A stretch of 64,000 bases of DNA from JAIVJM01 sp963816985 (GTDB lineage Bacteria; Acidobacteriota; Blastocatellia; Pyrinomonadales; Pyrinomonadaceae). Shown in pieces: positions 42,503-51,122 of this stretch. The notes beneath the pieces were generated by a model, which made no database searches, was not told the origin of the DNA, and worked only from the letters and a program-made list of their open reading frames with translations. The stretch lies in contig CAWFMF010000004.1 in the NCBI GenBank assembly GCA_963816985.1, positions 1,984,001-2,048,000 of the forward strand, given 5' to 3'. The position numbers were made by a program, and so were the translations under genes. Each line of letters begins with the position of its first letter. The stretch's first letter is position 1.

Positions 42503-45502
42503 TCAGCCCGCAGCGCGTTCGCCGCCGCCCGTGGTCGCCGTGCGCGGCGCGAGCGAGGTGCGGTAGCGCTTCCAATCAAGGTCTTCGAGGATCAGACGGT
42601 CGCGCAGCTCCGAATCATTCGCGCGGTCGGCGGAAGCGATGTCGGAAGCAAGCTCGCGGATGCGCCGGTCAACCCGCATCAGGCGGAGCGCGAGCGCGCA
42701 GCTCTCGGCCTCGGCGAGGAAGGCGTCGGTCGCCTCGCCCTCGGCTCGTTCGGGCTCGCTCATCAAAAGCATCGGCACGAGGTCGGAGGCGACGTGGTCT
42801 TCGGCGGTCAACTCGCCGAGCGAGGCGAAGTCAACGGCAGCTCCCCGGCGGTCGAGTTCCGAGAGGGCGCGGAAGATGGGGGCGGTCGGGAGCGCCTCGT
42901 AGTCGGCCTCTTCGAGCTGCGGGAGCACGGCGCGTCGGAGTTCCGCGTCGTGGACGAGCAGTTCGAGGAGCCTCTGCTCGGCGACCGTGGGCGGCTGCGT
43001 CTCGGCGCGGACGATTGTTCGCTTCACTTCGCCCGCGTCCGAGGCCTGCGCCGCGTTCAGGGACTTCCAAAGCTCTCGCCGCAGGCCCGGCTCTTCGACT
43101 CGCAGCGCGTCCATCGTCATGTCGAAATACTCGCGCTTCTGAATCCGGTTGCGGACGACGCGGACGAAGGGGAGCACCTCCTCCACGGCCTCGGCCTTCT
43201 CAGCCGGGCTGCGGAGGTTGCGCTCCCTGAGAGCTTGTTCGAGCACGAATTGGATGTGTGGGACGGCCTGCCCTCGACGCCTCTGGTATTCCTCGACGCC
43301 CTGCGCCCTGAGGAACTCGTCCGGGTCTGAGCCGTCGGGCAGCACCAGCACCTTGACCTCAAAATCTTCCGGCAGGAGGGTTTCGATGGCGCGCTTGGCG
43401 GCCTTAATCCCCGCGCGGTCTCCATCATAGTTGACGACCACTTTGCGCGCAAACCTCCCCAGCAGCTTCGACTGCTCAGGCGTCAGAGCAGTCCCCAAGC
43501 TCGCCACCACGTTGCGCACGCCGAACTGGTAAGGGACGATTAAGTCGAGATAGCCTTCGACGAGGATGGCGAACTTCTTGCGCCGGATGTCGTCGCGCGA
43601 GACGTTGAGGCCGAACAGATGACGGCCCTTCGTGTAGGCCGCCGTCTCCGGCGAGTTGAGGTACTTCGGCTCGTCTTCGGGCCGCATCGCGCGCGCGCCG
43701 AAGGCGACGGGCCGCCCTTGCGCGTCCATCACGGGGAAGATGACGCGCCCCCGGAAGCGGTCGTAGAAACCGCCCGCGTCTTTTTTGACGACGAGGCCGC
43801 TCCGCTCGATCTGCGTGATGGTCGCCCCCTTGCGCTTGAGGTAGTTCGAGAGCGCGTCCCAACTGTTCGGCGCGTAGCCGAGGCGGAAAACCGCGCGCGT
43901 CTCTTCGGAGATGCCGCGCCCCTCGACGTACTCGCGCGCCGCCTGTCCTTCCGCGCCCCCTTCGGCGAGCTGTGCTTCCCAGAATTCGAGCGCCCAACCG
44001 TTCAGCTCGATAACTTCGTCGGCCTCTTTGCGCCGCTCCTCGAAGCGGTTGTCCTGCTCCATCACGGGCATGGGGACGCCCGCCTTCTCGGCGACGATGC
44101 GCACCGCTTCGGGGAACGAGACGCGCTCCATCTCCATCACGAAGTTGAAGACGCTCCCGCCCTTGGCGCAGTTGTGGACCACGCCCATCTTAGTTGTGAA
44201 GGAACTGCTCTCGCTCACCGTAATGTCAACGACCTTTCTAGGCCCGCTGGCGCGTTCAATGTTCGTGATGGGCGAGAAGTAATAATTAGTGCCGTCTATG
44301 GTTTCATAAAAGCCGTTAAAGCTCTCGCGCTGCCGCGGGTAGTGATGCCAGAACTCTTTGTGACATAAGCCATTCTTATCCGTGTACCCGTCATTCCTGT
44401 ACAGGGCGATGTTTTCTTGAGCTTGCACGGCCATGGCAAAAATGCCGTAAGATAATTGGCGCGAGATTGAGGTCGAAAGACCGCGCTTGTCGCCGTCGCC
44501 ATCTCGGTAACCGGAAAGGAATGCCTTTTGAATCCTTACGGGCCAGGAGAGCGCTTCCGCCGGAAGCCTTTTGTTGGCAGCGCCCCGACCGAACCAGTGT
44601 GTCAACTGGAGCGCTAAATCCGTCTTGCTGCAATTGACCTCACACACGTTGGGCTTTTCAGGATATTCGTAAATCCTCGCGTTTAAGTTGAATTCGTCCT
44701 TGAGAATCGAAACTAATTCGGCGGCGAGGGTATCCTTTGAGTTCGCGTGAAATGTCCATCGCACGAAACCCCGCCCGACAGAGCCTTCCGCGAGCCACAA
44801 GCCGTAGAGCCGCGCCGTGCGCTCGTTGACCGGCAGAGTACGTACCCTAACGCCGTTGACTCGATTCGGGCGCGGGTTAATAACATCTTGCGCCGTGAGG
44901 TCACAGGCGCAGCGTCGGCTTTCAGAGATAACCGGGAAGACGAAATAATCGCCAACTTCCAGTGAATCCGCGCGTCCTTCGGCTAGTTTGAGCTTATTGC
45001 GGTACTTGTGGATTCTGCGAGTGTGTTTCCGGGAGTCGAGGAATTTAATGCTGCGCTCGGCGGTCTTGAAGATATAAGGGACCGACTCCAGCACGTGATC
45101 CTGTTTAGCAAAAATGCAGATATGGTCAGGCGTAAGCAAGAGCGGGTCATGCCGGAAAGCAGCGGTGGTGAACCCCAGTAAGTTATCAGCAGACTTACAC
45201 TCGACATTAAGCACTTCTTCCCAACGCCCGTACTTGTCAAGAACAAATGTCCCCGCCCGTACTTCACCGATGGGCTTGAGCCCGCGCTGTGTCCAGACGA
45301 GCTCATTCTCTTCGAGGCAACCGAAGCAGTAGAAGATGTCTTTGGACGGGTTGACCGAAAAGCTCGGCGTCTTCTCCTGATGGAACGGGCAGCAGGCCAT
45401 CCAATTCGTGCCCTTCTTCTTCAACGTCACGTAGTCGTTGATGACGCGCACGATGTCGGCCTGCCGCCGGAGGTCGTCAATGAATACTTGCGGGAAGCGC
45501 AT
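42503..45502 (-). CDS. dnaG: DNA primase DnaG, interrupted by an intein in the zinc ribbon
   Basis: Replicative primase. The precursor is 999 residues; removing the 383-residue intein (residues 62-444) leaves 616, normal for DnaG. The zinc ribbon is C38-x2-H41-x17-C59-x2-C62, and residue 62 is the first residue of the intein, replaced after splicing by the Cys of CAKGGSVFNFV. The catalytic core has GARAMRPEDEPKYLNSPET, the TOPRIM motifs ILVEGYLDLIVPYQ and VVNYDGDRAGIKAAKRAIE, and a C-terminal helicase-binding domain. It lies between mutS2 (three bases upstream) and rpoD. Without splicing the zinc ribbon cannot form in its normal order, so splicing should be required for function (inference). 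Confidence 0.96.
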   Translation of the reverse strand: MRFPQVFIDDLRRQADIVRVINDYVTLKKKGTNWMACCPFHQEKTPSFSVNPSKDIFYCFGCLEENELVWTQRGLKPIGEVRAGTFVLDKYGRWEEVLNVECKSADNLLGFTTAAFRHDPLLLTPDHICIFAKQDHVLESVPYIFKTAERSIKFLDSRKHTRRIHKYRNKLKLAEGRADSLEVGDYFVFPVISESRRCACDLTAQDVINPRPNRVNGVRVRTLPVNERTARLYGLWLAEGSVGRGFVRWTFHANSKDTLAAELVSILKDEFNLNARIYEYPEKPNVCEVNCSKTDLALQLTHWFGRGAANKRLPAEALSWPVRIQKAFLSGYRDGDGDKRGLSTSISRQLSYGIFAMAVQAQENIALYRNDGYTDKNGLCHKEFWHHYPRQRESFNGFYETIDGTNYYFSPITNIERASGPRKVVDITVSESSSFTTKMGVVHNCAKGGSVFNFVMEMERVSFPEAVRIVAEKAGVPMPVMEQDNRFEERRKEADEVIELNGWALEFWEAQLAEGGAEGQAAREYVEGRGISEETRAVFRLGYAPNSWDALSNYLKRKGATITQIERSGLVVKKDAGGFYDRFRGRVIFPVMDAQGRPVAFGARAMRPEDEPKYLNSPETAAYTKGRHLFGLNVSRDDIRRKKFAILVEGYLDLIVPYQFGVRNVVASLGTALTPEQSKLLGRFARKVVVNYDGDRAGIKAAKRAIETLLPEDFEVKVLVLPDGSDPDEFLRAQGVEEYQRRRGQAVPHIQFVLEQALRERNLRSPAEKAEAVEEVLPFVRVVRNRIQKREYFDMTMDALRVEEPGLRRELWKSLNAAQASDAGEVKRTIVRAETQPPTVAEQRLLELLVHDAELRRAVLPQLEEADYEALPTAPIFRALSELDRRGAAVDFASLGELTAEDHVASDLVPMLLMSEPERAEGEATDAFLAEAESCALALRLMRVDRRIRELASDIASADRANDSELRDRLILEDLDWKRYRTSLAPRTATTGGGERAAG
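44171..45319 (-). mobile_element. LAGLIDADG-containing intein in DnaG
   Basis: A 383-residue class 1 intein. N-terminal splice block CLEENELVWTQRGLKPIGEV (Cys1), block B LLLTPDHICIF with the TxxH, C-terminal block VVDITVSESSSFTTKMGVVH ending in His-Asn, then Cys+1. Two dodecapeptide motifs of a LAGLIDADG homing endonuclease are present: LYGLWLAEGS (intein residues 171-180) and FLSGYRDGDG (267-276). The endonuclease acidic residues (Glu and Asp) are retained, so it may still be active. Its DNA is AT-richer than flanking dnaG, consistent with acquisition. Extra cysteines (intein positions 41, 68, 137, 139) may allow redox effects on splicing (speculative). Confidence 0.95.
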
Positions 45503-45505
45503 CTC

Positions 45506-48007
45506 TTATTGCTTCAACTCGACGACGGTCGCGCCCGCGCCGCCTTGATTTTCGGGGGCCTGAGCAAAGCTCTCGACGTGGGGGTGTTGACGAAGCAGGT
45601 CGGCGACGGCGCGGCGCAGCGCGCCCGTTCCGTGGCCGTGGATGATGCGGACGTGGGCGTAGCCGTGGAGGTAGGCTTCGTCGAGGAACTTGTCCACTTC
45701 GTCGCGCGCGTCGTCGGTGGTTTGGCCGATGAGGTTGAGTTCGGCGTCCGCCGCTTCGCGCGTGTGGCGGAGTTTGACTTCCGTGCCCCGGCCCTGCATC
45801 TCGCGCAGGCGCGCGGCGAGCGAGTTGTCCTCCTTCTTCGACGCGGCGGCGCGGGGCGCGAGCGGTTCGAGGTTCGAGACCTTCTCGCGGAAGCGGAGAC
45901 TGCCGACGCGCACCTCTGCCTCGTCGCCTTTGAGACGCTCGACGACGCCCGTCGTGTTGAGAGAGGTGAGGCGCACTTCGTCGCCGACCGAGACTACGCG
46001 CGGCGTCGAATCTTCGAGGCTTGATGAAGGCGTCGCCGAACGGCCTCCTCCTGCTCCTCCGACGTCGCGTTCGTGGCGGACGACGCGGACGCCTCCTGCG
46101 TCTGCGCCCTTCGGGGCCGAGGCGGCGCGGGACTGTGTGCGTTGGTGTTGAGCCTCGCGGCGGAGTTCGGCGGCGCGGCGCTCGGCCTCGCGCTCGACGC
46201 GGACGCGCGCGGCGCGGTCTTCGATGTTTGAATAGAGTTCGCGCGAGCGGCGCTCGAAGTCCGAGACGGCGCGTTCGAGTTCGCGCGCGAAGTCGGCCTG
46301 ACGCTCGCGCTCGCGCTTCTCGGCGGCGGAGTCGAGCGAGGCGTATTTGTCGGCGACGGCGCGGCGCTCTTCTTCGAGCGCGAGCCGTAAGCTCTCGGCC
46401 TCTTCCGATTCGCGTTGGATGCGGCGGAGGTAGTCGGCGGCGGCGAGCGTCTGCTCGTCCACGCGCGCGCGCGCCGAAGTGATGACCTCTTCGGGGATGC
46501 CGAAGCGGCGCGCGATGTCGAGTCCGGAAGAGGAACCGGCGACGCCGACGAGCAGGCGGTAAGTCGGCTGCAAGGTGCGCTCGTCGAACTCGACGGAGGC
46601 GTTCCAGACACCCTCTTCGTTGGCGGCGTACATCTTGAGGCCGCTGTAGTGCGTCGTGGCGATGACGTGCGCGCCGCACGCGCGGCGGAAGTGGTCAACG
46701 ACGGCGACGCCGAGGGCCGAGCCTTCTTCGGGGTCTGTGCCCGTGCCCGCTTCGTCCAAGAGGACGAGCGCGGGTTGCTCGCAGATGTCCATCATGCGGC
46801 GGATGTTGGCGACGTGCGAAGTGAAGGTCGAGAGGTTGGCGGCGAGCGACTGGCGGTCGCCGATGTCCGCGAGGACGGAGGCATAGACGGGCACGCTCGC
46901 GGAACGCGCCGGGACGTGCAAGCCCGAAAGAGCCATGAGCGAGAGCAACCCCGCCGTCTTTAAGACGACGGTCTTGCCGCCCGCGTTCGCGCCGGAGATG
47001 ACCATCACGGGGCGCTCCGCGTCGAGGCTCAAAGAGACGGGCACGACCTCTCCGCCCTGCGCGCGCAGGTTCTCTTCGAGCAGCGGGTGTCGCGCCTCGT
47101 TGAGTTCGAGAGCGCCGCCTTCATCAACAATCAACGGCTCGACCGAGCGGAGGTGATTCGAGAGCGCGGCCTTCGCGCCGATGAAGTCGAGTTCAGCGAC
47201 CGAGCGCGCGGCCAGCTCGATTGAGTCCTGCTCCTGCCTCAACTCCTGCGTGAGCGTGGAGAGGATGCGCGTGATTTCGCGCTCTTCGGTCTCGCGCAAA
47301 GATTGGAGTTCGTTGTTGGCCTCGATGGTCTCAAGGGGCTCGACGAAGACGGTCGCGCCGGAGGAAGAAAAACCGTGCGCGACGCCGCGGACGCGGCCCC
47401 TGTGGTCGGAGCGGACGGGGATGACAAAGCGGTTGTTGCGCAGCGTGACGAGGCTGTCTTGAATCGCGTCCTCGGTGCGGCGCATGAGGCTTTCCAGAGA
47501 GCGCGTGATGTTGGAGCGCAGGCGCACGATGTCGGCGCGGATGCGCGCCAGCTCAGGGCTCGCGCGGTCGTCAAGCTCTCCGCCCGGAAGGATTTTCGAG
47601 AAGACGCGCGCCGCGAGAGATGGGAGCGTGCGCGGAAGCTCAGAGACGACTTCCCAGAGGACGGTGCAGTCCTCGCGCTCGGCGTGGATGGCGGCGCGCG
47701 CGTCCGCCGCCTGCTCGCACAGGCGCGCGAGTTCGAGCAAGGTCAGCGGGTCTAAAATCGAGCCCTCGATGCGCAGCCGCGCGAGCGCCTCCGAAGGGTC
47801 GGCCAGCTCCGAGAACTGCCACGCGCCGCCGCGCTTACGCAGCTCGACGCACTCCGAGACGGCGCGCAGCGCACGCCGCACCTCTTCGGCGTCCGAGAGC
47901 GGCGCGAGCGATTCAGCACGCGCCCGCCCCATCGGCGTCTGCGCGCCGCGCCTGACGAGCGCGCGCAGGTCGTCGTATTCCAAAGTCCCGAAAGCCTGTT
48001 CGTTCAT
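45506..48007 (-). CDS. mutS2: MutS2 ATPase/nuclease
   Basis: MutS-family protein without mismatch-recognition domain; in other bacteria it acts on recombination intermediates and stalled or collided ribosomes. ATG 48007 gives the family start MNEQAFGTLEYDDLRALVRR. Core: helical clamp with RFVIPVRSDHRGRVRGVAHG, Walker A VISGANAGGKTVVLKTAGLL, Walker B ALVLLDEAGTGTDPEEGSAL. A long charged helix (about 500-620) and KOW-like region follow, then a C-terminal Smr domain ELNLIGQTTDDARDEVDKFL and HVRIIHGHGTGALRRAV. Length 833, slightly over the usual 780 because of a low-complexity linker near SSSLEDSTPR. Three bases from dnaG. Confidence 0.95.
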   Translation of the reverse strand: MNEQAFGTLEYDDLRALVRRGAQTPMGRARAESLAPLSDAEEVRRALRAVSECVELRKRGGAWQFSELADPSEALARLRIEGSILDPLTLLELARLCEQAADARAAIHAEREDCTVLWEVVSELPRTLPSLAARVFSKILPGGELDDRASPELARIRADIVRLRSNITRSLESLMRRTEDAIQDSLVTLRNNRFVIPVRSDHRGRVRGVAHGFSSSGATVFVEPLETIEANNELQSLRETEEREITRILSTLTQELRQEQDSIELAARSVAELDFIGAKAALSNHLRSVEPLIVDEGGALELNEARHPLLEENLRAQGGEVVPVSLSLDAERPVMVISGANAGGKTVVLKTAGLLSLMALSGLHVPARSASVPVYASVLADIGDRQSLAANLSTFTSHVANIRRMMDICEQPALVLLDEAGTGTDPEEGSALGVAVVDHFRRACGAHVIATTHYSGLKMYAANEEGVWNASVEFDERTLQPTYRLLVGVAGSSSGLDIARRFGIPEEVITSARARVDEQTLAAADYLRRIQRESEEAESLRLALEEERRAVADKYASLDSAAEKRERERQADFARELERAVSDFERRSRELYSNIEDRAARVRVEREAERRAAELRREAQHQRTQSRAASAPKGADAGGVRVVRHERDVGGAGGGRSATPSSSLEDSTPRVVSVGDEVRLTSLNTTGVVERLKGDEAEVRVGSLRFREKVSNLEPLAPRAAASKKEDNSLAARLREMQGRGTEVKLRHTREAADAELNLIGQTTDDARDEVDKFLDEAYLHGYAHVRIIHGHGTGALRRAVADLLRQHPHVESFAQAPENQGGAGATVVELKQ

Positions 48008-48040
48008 CGCCGGTAGATAGTAAAGCACCGGAAACGAATC

Positions 48041-48217
48041 CGCCACAGAGACACAGGAGAAACGCAGAAGTCAGAACGATGAACGATGAAGGAATTGCTA
48101 TCTGGAATCTCTGATTGAGATTTAAGATTTCAAATACTGAAAACCGAAAACTAAAAACTGTCTTTCAGTTCATCGTTCATCATTCTGCGTTCATCGTTCC
48201 TTCCGTGTCTCTGTGGC
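48041..48217. repeat. Composite hairpin: 8-mer outer arms and 7-mer inner arms
   Basis: Outer arms CCACAGAGACACAGG (48041-48055) and CCGTGTCTCTGTGG (48203-48217, read on plus) pair; inside are GCAGAAG, TCAGAAC, GATGAAC, GATGAAG units and a right side with TTCATCGTTCATCATTCTGC. A central stretch with GATTGAGATTTAAGATTTC is a third tandem-unit type. It overlaps the cheB 3' end. Confidence 0.85.
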
Positions 48218-49272
48218 AAATTCCTTTCACATAAAAGTGGGAGCGCGGCGGCGATGGCCGAGAGCGAGAGTTCGGCGTCGGCCTGACCGTCTTCGAGGAC
48301 GGCGCGGGGCATGCCCCAGACCGCCGCCGAGTCGCGCGACTCGACGATGATTGTGCCGCCTCGCTCGCGCAAGCGCCGCGCGCCGACACGCCCGTCCTCG
48401 CCCATCCCCGTGAGGACGACGCCGAGCGCGCCCGCGCCGAACTCTTCGGCGACGGAGGCGAGCAGTCGGTCAGCCGAAGGCGCGCAGAAGTCTTCCGCGC
48501 CCGCCGTCTCGACGCGGAAGCGGAGTTGACCGTCCGGGTCGCGCGCGAGCGAAGTGTGCTGGCCGCCCGGCGCGACCCACGCGGGCGAGGCCGAGAGGGC
48601 GTCGCCGTCCTCGGCCTCGCGCACGTCAAAGCGGCTCTGGCGCGAGAGGCGTTCGGCGAACGAGCGCGTGAAGCCGCGCGGCATGTGGAGCGCGAAGACG
48701 AGCGGCGCGTCCATGTCGGGCCGCAGCTCCGAGACGAGGCGCGAGACCGCCGCCGGGCCGCCCGCCGAGCCGACGACCGCGACCATGCGCGCCCGCCGTC
48801 GCTCACACGCGTGCGCGAAGCGCGTCGCCGCCACGACCGACGCCGCGTCACTCGCGCCCGCCGCGCCGTATGAGTGCGCGTGCGCTTCCGCCGCCGCCTC
48901 GACGCGCGCGCGCAGCTCCTGCGCGAACGCCTCGGAGCGGACGGCGAAACGCAGCTCCGGCTTCGTCAAAAAATCCACCGCGCCCGCTTCGAGCGCGCGG
49001 AAGACGCTCTCGCGTCCCGCCGTGCCGCTACAGACGACGACCGGCACGGGCGCGTGCGCGCGCGTCCAGCGCAGCACCGCGAAGCCGTCGAGCCCCGGCA
49101 TCTCCAAGTCGAGGACGACGACTTCCGGCCTCCGCTCTTCAATCAGACGAATCGCCTCGCGCCCGTCGCCCGCCAGCCCCACGAGCTGCAAGCGGTCGGA
49201 CGCCGACAGAATCTGCGACAGCCGCAGACGTATCAGCGGCGAGTCGTCAACGATGAGCAGGCGGGCAGGCAT
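48151..49272 (-). CDS. cheB: Chemotaxis methylesterase/response regulator CheB
   Basis: Removes methyl groups from chemoreceptors (and deamidates Gln) when phosphorylated. Receiver domain (about 1-115): LLIVDDSPLIRLRLSQIL, phospho-acceptor in VVVLDLEMPGLDGFAVL, and DFLTKP. Methylesterase domain (about 160-345): Ser in VVGSAGGPAAVSRLV, His in FALHMPRGF, Asp in VVLTGMGEDGRVGARRL. The extreme C-terminus, NDERRMMNDELKDSF, is translated from a hairpin repeat and does not belong to the family. Upstream on the same strand are cheR and cheW; no cheA or receptor gene is in the window. Confidence 0.95.
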   Translation of the reverse strand: MPARLLIVDDSPLIRLRLSQILSASDRLQLVGLAGDGREAIRLIEERRPEVVVLDLEMPGLDGFAVLRWTRAHAPVPVVVCSGTAGRESVFRALEAGAVDFLTKPELRFAVRSEAFAQELRARVEAAAEAHAHSYGAAGASDAASVVAATRFAHACERRRARMVAVVGSAGGPAAVSRLVSELRPDMDAPLVFALHMPRGFTRSFAERLSRQSRFDVREAEDGDALSASPAWVAPGGQHTSLARDPDGQLRFRVETAGAEDFCAPSADRLLASVAEEFGAGALGVVLTGMGEDGRVGARRLRERGGTIIVESRDSAAVWGMPRAVLEDGQADAELSLSAIAAALPLLCERNLPQRHGRNDERRMMNDELKDSF

Positions 49273-49273
49273 G

Positions 49274-49368
49274 GAATGAACGATGAAGTCAGAACGATGA
49301 ACGATGAACTGAAAGCAAAGAGCATTTGTTTTTCAGTTCATCGTTCAGCGTTCTGACTTCATACTTTC
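49274..49368. repeat. Heptamer hairpin between cheR and cheB
   Basis: Left arm GAATGAA, CGATGAA, GTCAGAA, CGATGAA, CGATGAA, CTGAAAG; right arm TTTTCAGTTCATCG...TGACTTCATAC. It starts next to the cheB ATG and overlaps the cheR stop codon by about ten bases. Confidence 0.9.
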
Positions 49369-50243
49369 TGATACACGAGGTCGTGGCGGAGGTGCGCGAG
49401 GCGGAAGGGGGCGTCGAGGGTGAAGAGGGATTCGGAGGCTCCGAGGACGAGGTAGCCGCCCGCGCGGAGTTGGCGATGGAAGGCGGCGACGGTGCGGCGG
49501 CGCGCGTCGGTGCCGAAGTAGAGCATGACGTTGCGGCAGAAGATGATGTCGAGGTCGGCGTGCGGGTCTGTGGGGCGCGTGTCCACGAGGTTGAAGCAGT
49601 CGAAGTTGACCGTCGAGCGCAAGGCGTCGGCGACGAGGAACGTGCCGTCGCCGCGCGGCGTGAAATACTTTTCGCGGCGCGTGGGGTCGGTCGTGCGGAA
49701 AGACTTCTCGGCGTAGACGCCGCGCCGCGCCTCCTCGATGACGCGGCGGATGAGGTCGCTCGCCGAAAGTTCGACGCGCCAGCCGTCGAAGAGTCCCGAC
49801 TCCTGTATGAGCATCGCGAGCGTGTAGGCCTCTTCGCCCGTCGCGCAGCCCGCGCTCCACACGCGCAAGGTTCGCTCGTCGCCCCGGCGCTCGGCAATCT
49901 CCGGCAGCATCTCTTCGGCGAAGGCCAGCAGCGCACGCTCCTCGCGGAAGAAGTAGGTCTCCTGCACGGCCACCGAGTCGAGCGCGAGCTGCATCTCTTC
50001 CTGACGGGCCTCGCCGAACCTGAGCTGCTGGTAATACTGCTCGAAGCTTTCGAGGCGCAACGCTTCGACGCGCGGCCTCAGACGGCGTTCGAGCGTCGCC
50101 CGCGAGCCCTCGTCGAAGTAGATGCCCGACGCGCCGTAAATCAAGTCGCGCAGCAGCGGGAAGACGGACTCCGCCATCGGCGGCACGCGCCCCGCTCCGC
50201 TCTGCCCCACAATGAACTCACCTGAATCTGTAAGGGAAGTCAT
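49359..50243 (-). CDS. cheR: Chemotaxis receptor methyltransferase CheR
   Basis: Uses SAM to methylate Glu residues of chemoreceptors. ATG 50243 was chosen because upstream codons are a translated repeat. N-terminal helical domain (about 20-95, FPLLRDLIYGASGIYFDEGS, RLRPRVEALRLESFEQYYQQ) with the basic patch RLR; SAM domain with LRVWSAGCATGEEAYTLAML and the later motifs LDIIFCRNVMLYFGTDARRR and LVLGASESLF, all typical. The sequence after ALDSVAVQETYFFREERAL matches the family's N-T-F region with Thr-Tyr replaced. 294 residues. Lies between cheW and cheB. Confidence 0.95.
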   Translation of the reverse strand: MTSLTDSGEFIVGQSGAGRVPPMAESVFPLLRDLIYGASGIYFDEGSRATLERRLRPRVEALRLESFEQYYQQLRFGEARQEEMQLALDSVAVQETYFFREERALLAFAEEMLPEIAERRGDERTLRVWSAGCATGEEAYTLAMLIQESGLFDGWRVELSASDLIRRVIEEARRGVYAEKSFRTTDPTRREKYFTPRGDGTFLVADALRSTVNFDCFNLVDTRPTDPHADLDIIFCRNVMLYFGTDARRRTVAAFHRQLRAGGYLVLGASESLFTLDAPFRLAHLRHDLVYQKV

Positions 50244-50258
50244 AAAAACACCGGGAGA

Positions 50259-50343
50259 GCCGTGAACCGTGACAGGTAAACCGTAACAAGAGAAAGACAG
50301 TTCTTTCCTGTCACGGTTCACCTGTCACGGTTCACGGCTTTTA
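50259..50343. repeat. Heptamer hairpin between cheW and cheR
   Basis: Left arm GCCGTGAACCGTGACAGGTA (period 7) and right arm CTGTCACGGTTCACCTGTCA followed by CGGTTCACGGC. Same 7-mer family as the element at 4509-4626, 46 kb away. It overlaps the cheW stop codon (50325). Confidence 0.9.
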
Positions 50344-50867
50344 ACTCTCTGCCTTCTGCGTTCGGTGCCGCGCATGGCGGCCTCGAAGATGTTGGCGGGG
50401 TCGAGGAGCGTGACCGCGCGGCCTTCGTGTTTGATGGTGGCGCGCACGGAGGGGCCGTGGTCGGTCTGCTCAACGTCTCTGTCGAGCCCGTCCTGAAGCT
50501 CGAAGATGCCTTCGACGCGCCCGACGGCGAGCGCGAGTTGTTCGTCGCCGCGAAGGGTGACGATGAAGTGTGGCGTCTCTTCCGTCTCTCGCTCAGAGTC
50601 GTTTGTGCCTTCGCTTGTCGAGAGGAGCGCGAGGGGGTCGAGGACGGTTCTCATGCGCCCGCGCACGCAGACCACGCCTTCGACCGCGCGCGGTGCGCCG
50701 GGCAGGGGAGTGGGCTTGAGGTCGCGCGTCACGCCGTCGGCCTCTTCGGCGTAGACGGCGAAGGCGTGCGCGCCCGAACTCATCAGGATTATCTCGCGGC
50801 GCTCGGACGCTTCGCGTGTGTGCGCGGCGGTCGAGTCCCCGAAGTTAAGTCTGCCGTGTTCGTTCAT
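50325..50867 (-). CDS. cheW: CheW-like chemotaxis coupling protein
   Basis: A 180-residue protein with a CheW/SH3-like domain (about residues 25-170): IILMSSGAHAFAVYAEEADG, KPTPLPGAPRAVEGVVCVRG with the conserved V-x-x-R-G-x-x turn, RTVLDPLALL and HFIVTLRGDEQLALAVGRVE. CheW links receptors to the kinase CheA. ATG 50867 is the natural start because upstream sequence is not family-like. The last residues RVKSREP are read from a hairpin repeat. With cheR and cheB it forms an adaptation module; the kinase must be elsewhere. Confidence 0.9.
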   Translation of the reverse strand: MNEHGRLNFGDSTAAHTREASERREIILMSSGAHAFAVYAEEADGVTRDLKPTPLPGAPRAVEGVVCVRGRMRTVLDPLALLSTSEGTNDSERETEETPHFIVTLRGDEQLALAVGRVEGIFELQDGLDRDVEQTDHGPSVRATIKHEGRAVTLLDPANIFEAAMRGTERRRQRVKSREP

Positions 50868-51122
50868 GCGTGGCCGTTGAAAGTGGGAGCGGGAGATAAA
50901 GCCGAAGGTCGGCGGGAGTGTTTGAGGGCGGCAGCGGCGTCGCCGGACGACGGCGGCCTCAAGGGGCATTTCGATTCTGCACTTTCGCGGAGCGGCGTGT
51001 CAACGATTTGCGCGGGGCGCGGGGCGCGAACGCGGAAGACCCGCCGAAGCGACAAGCAACGGCGGGCCTTCCGCTTAGTTTCGTCCTCGCGTCGCACGGT
51101 CGGCGGCGCGGGCCGGTTGGGG

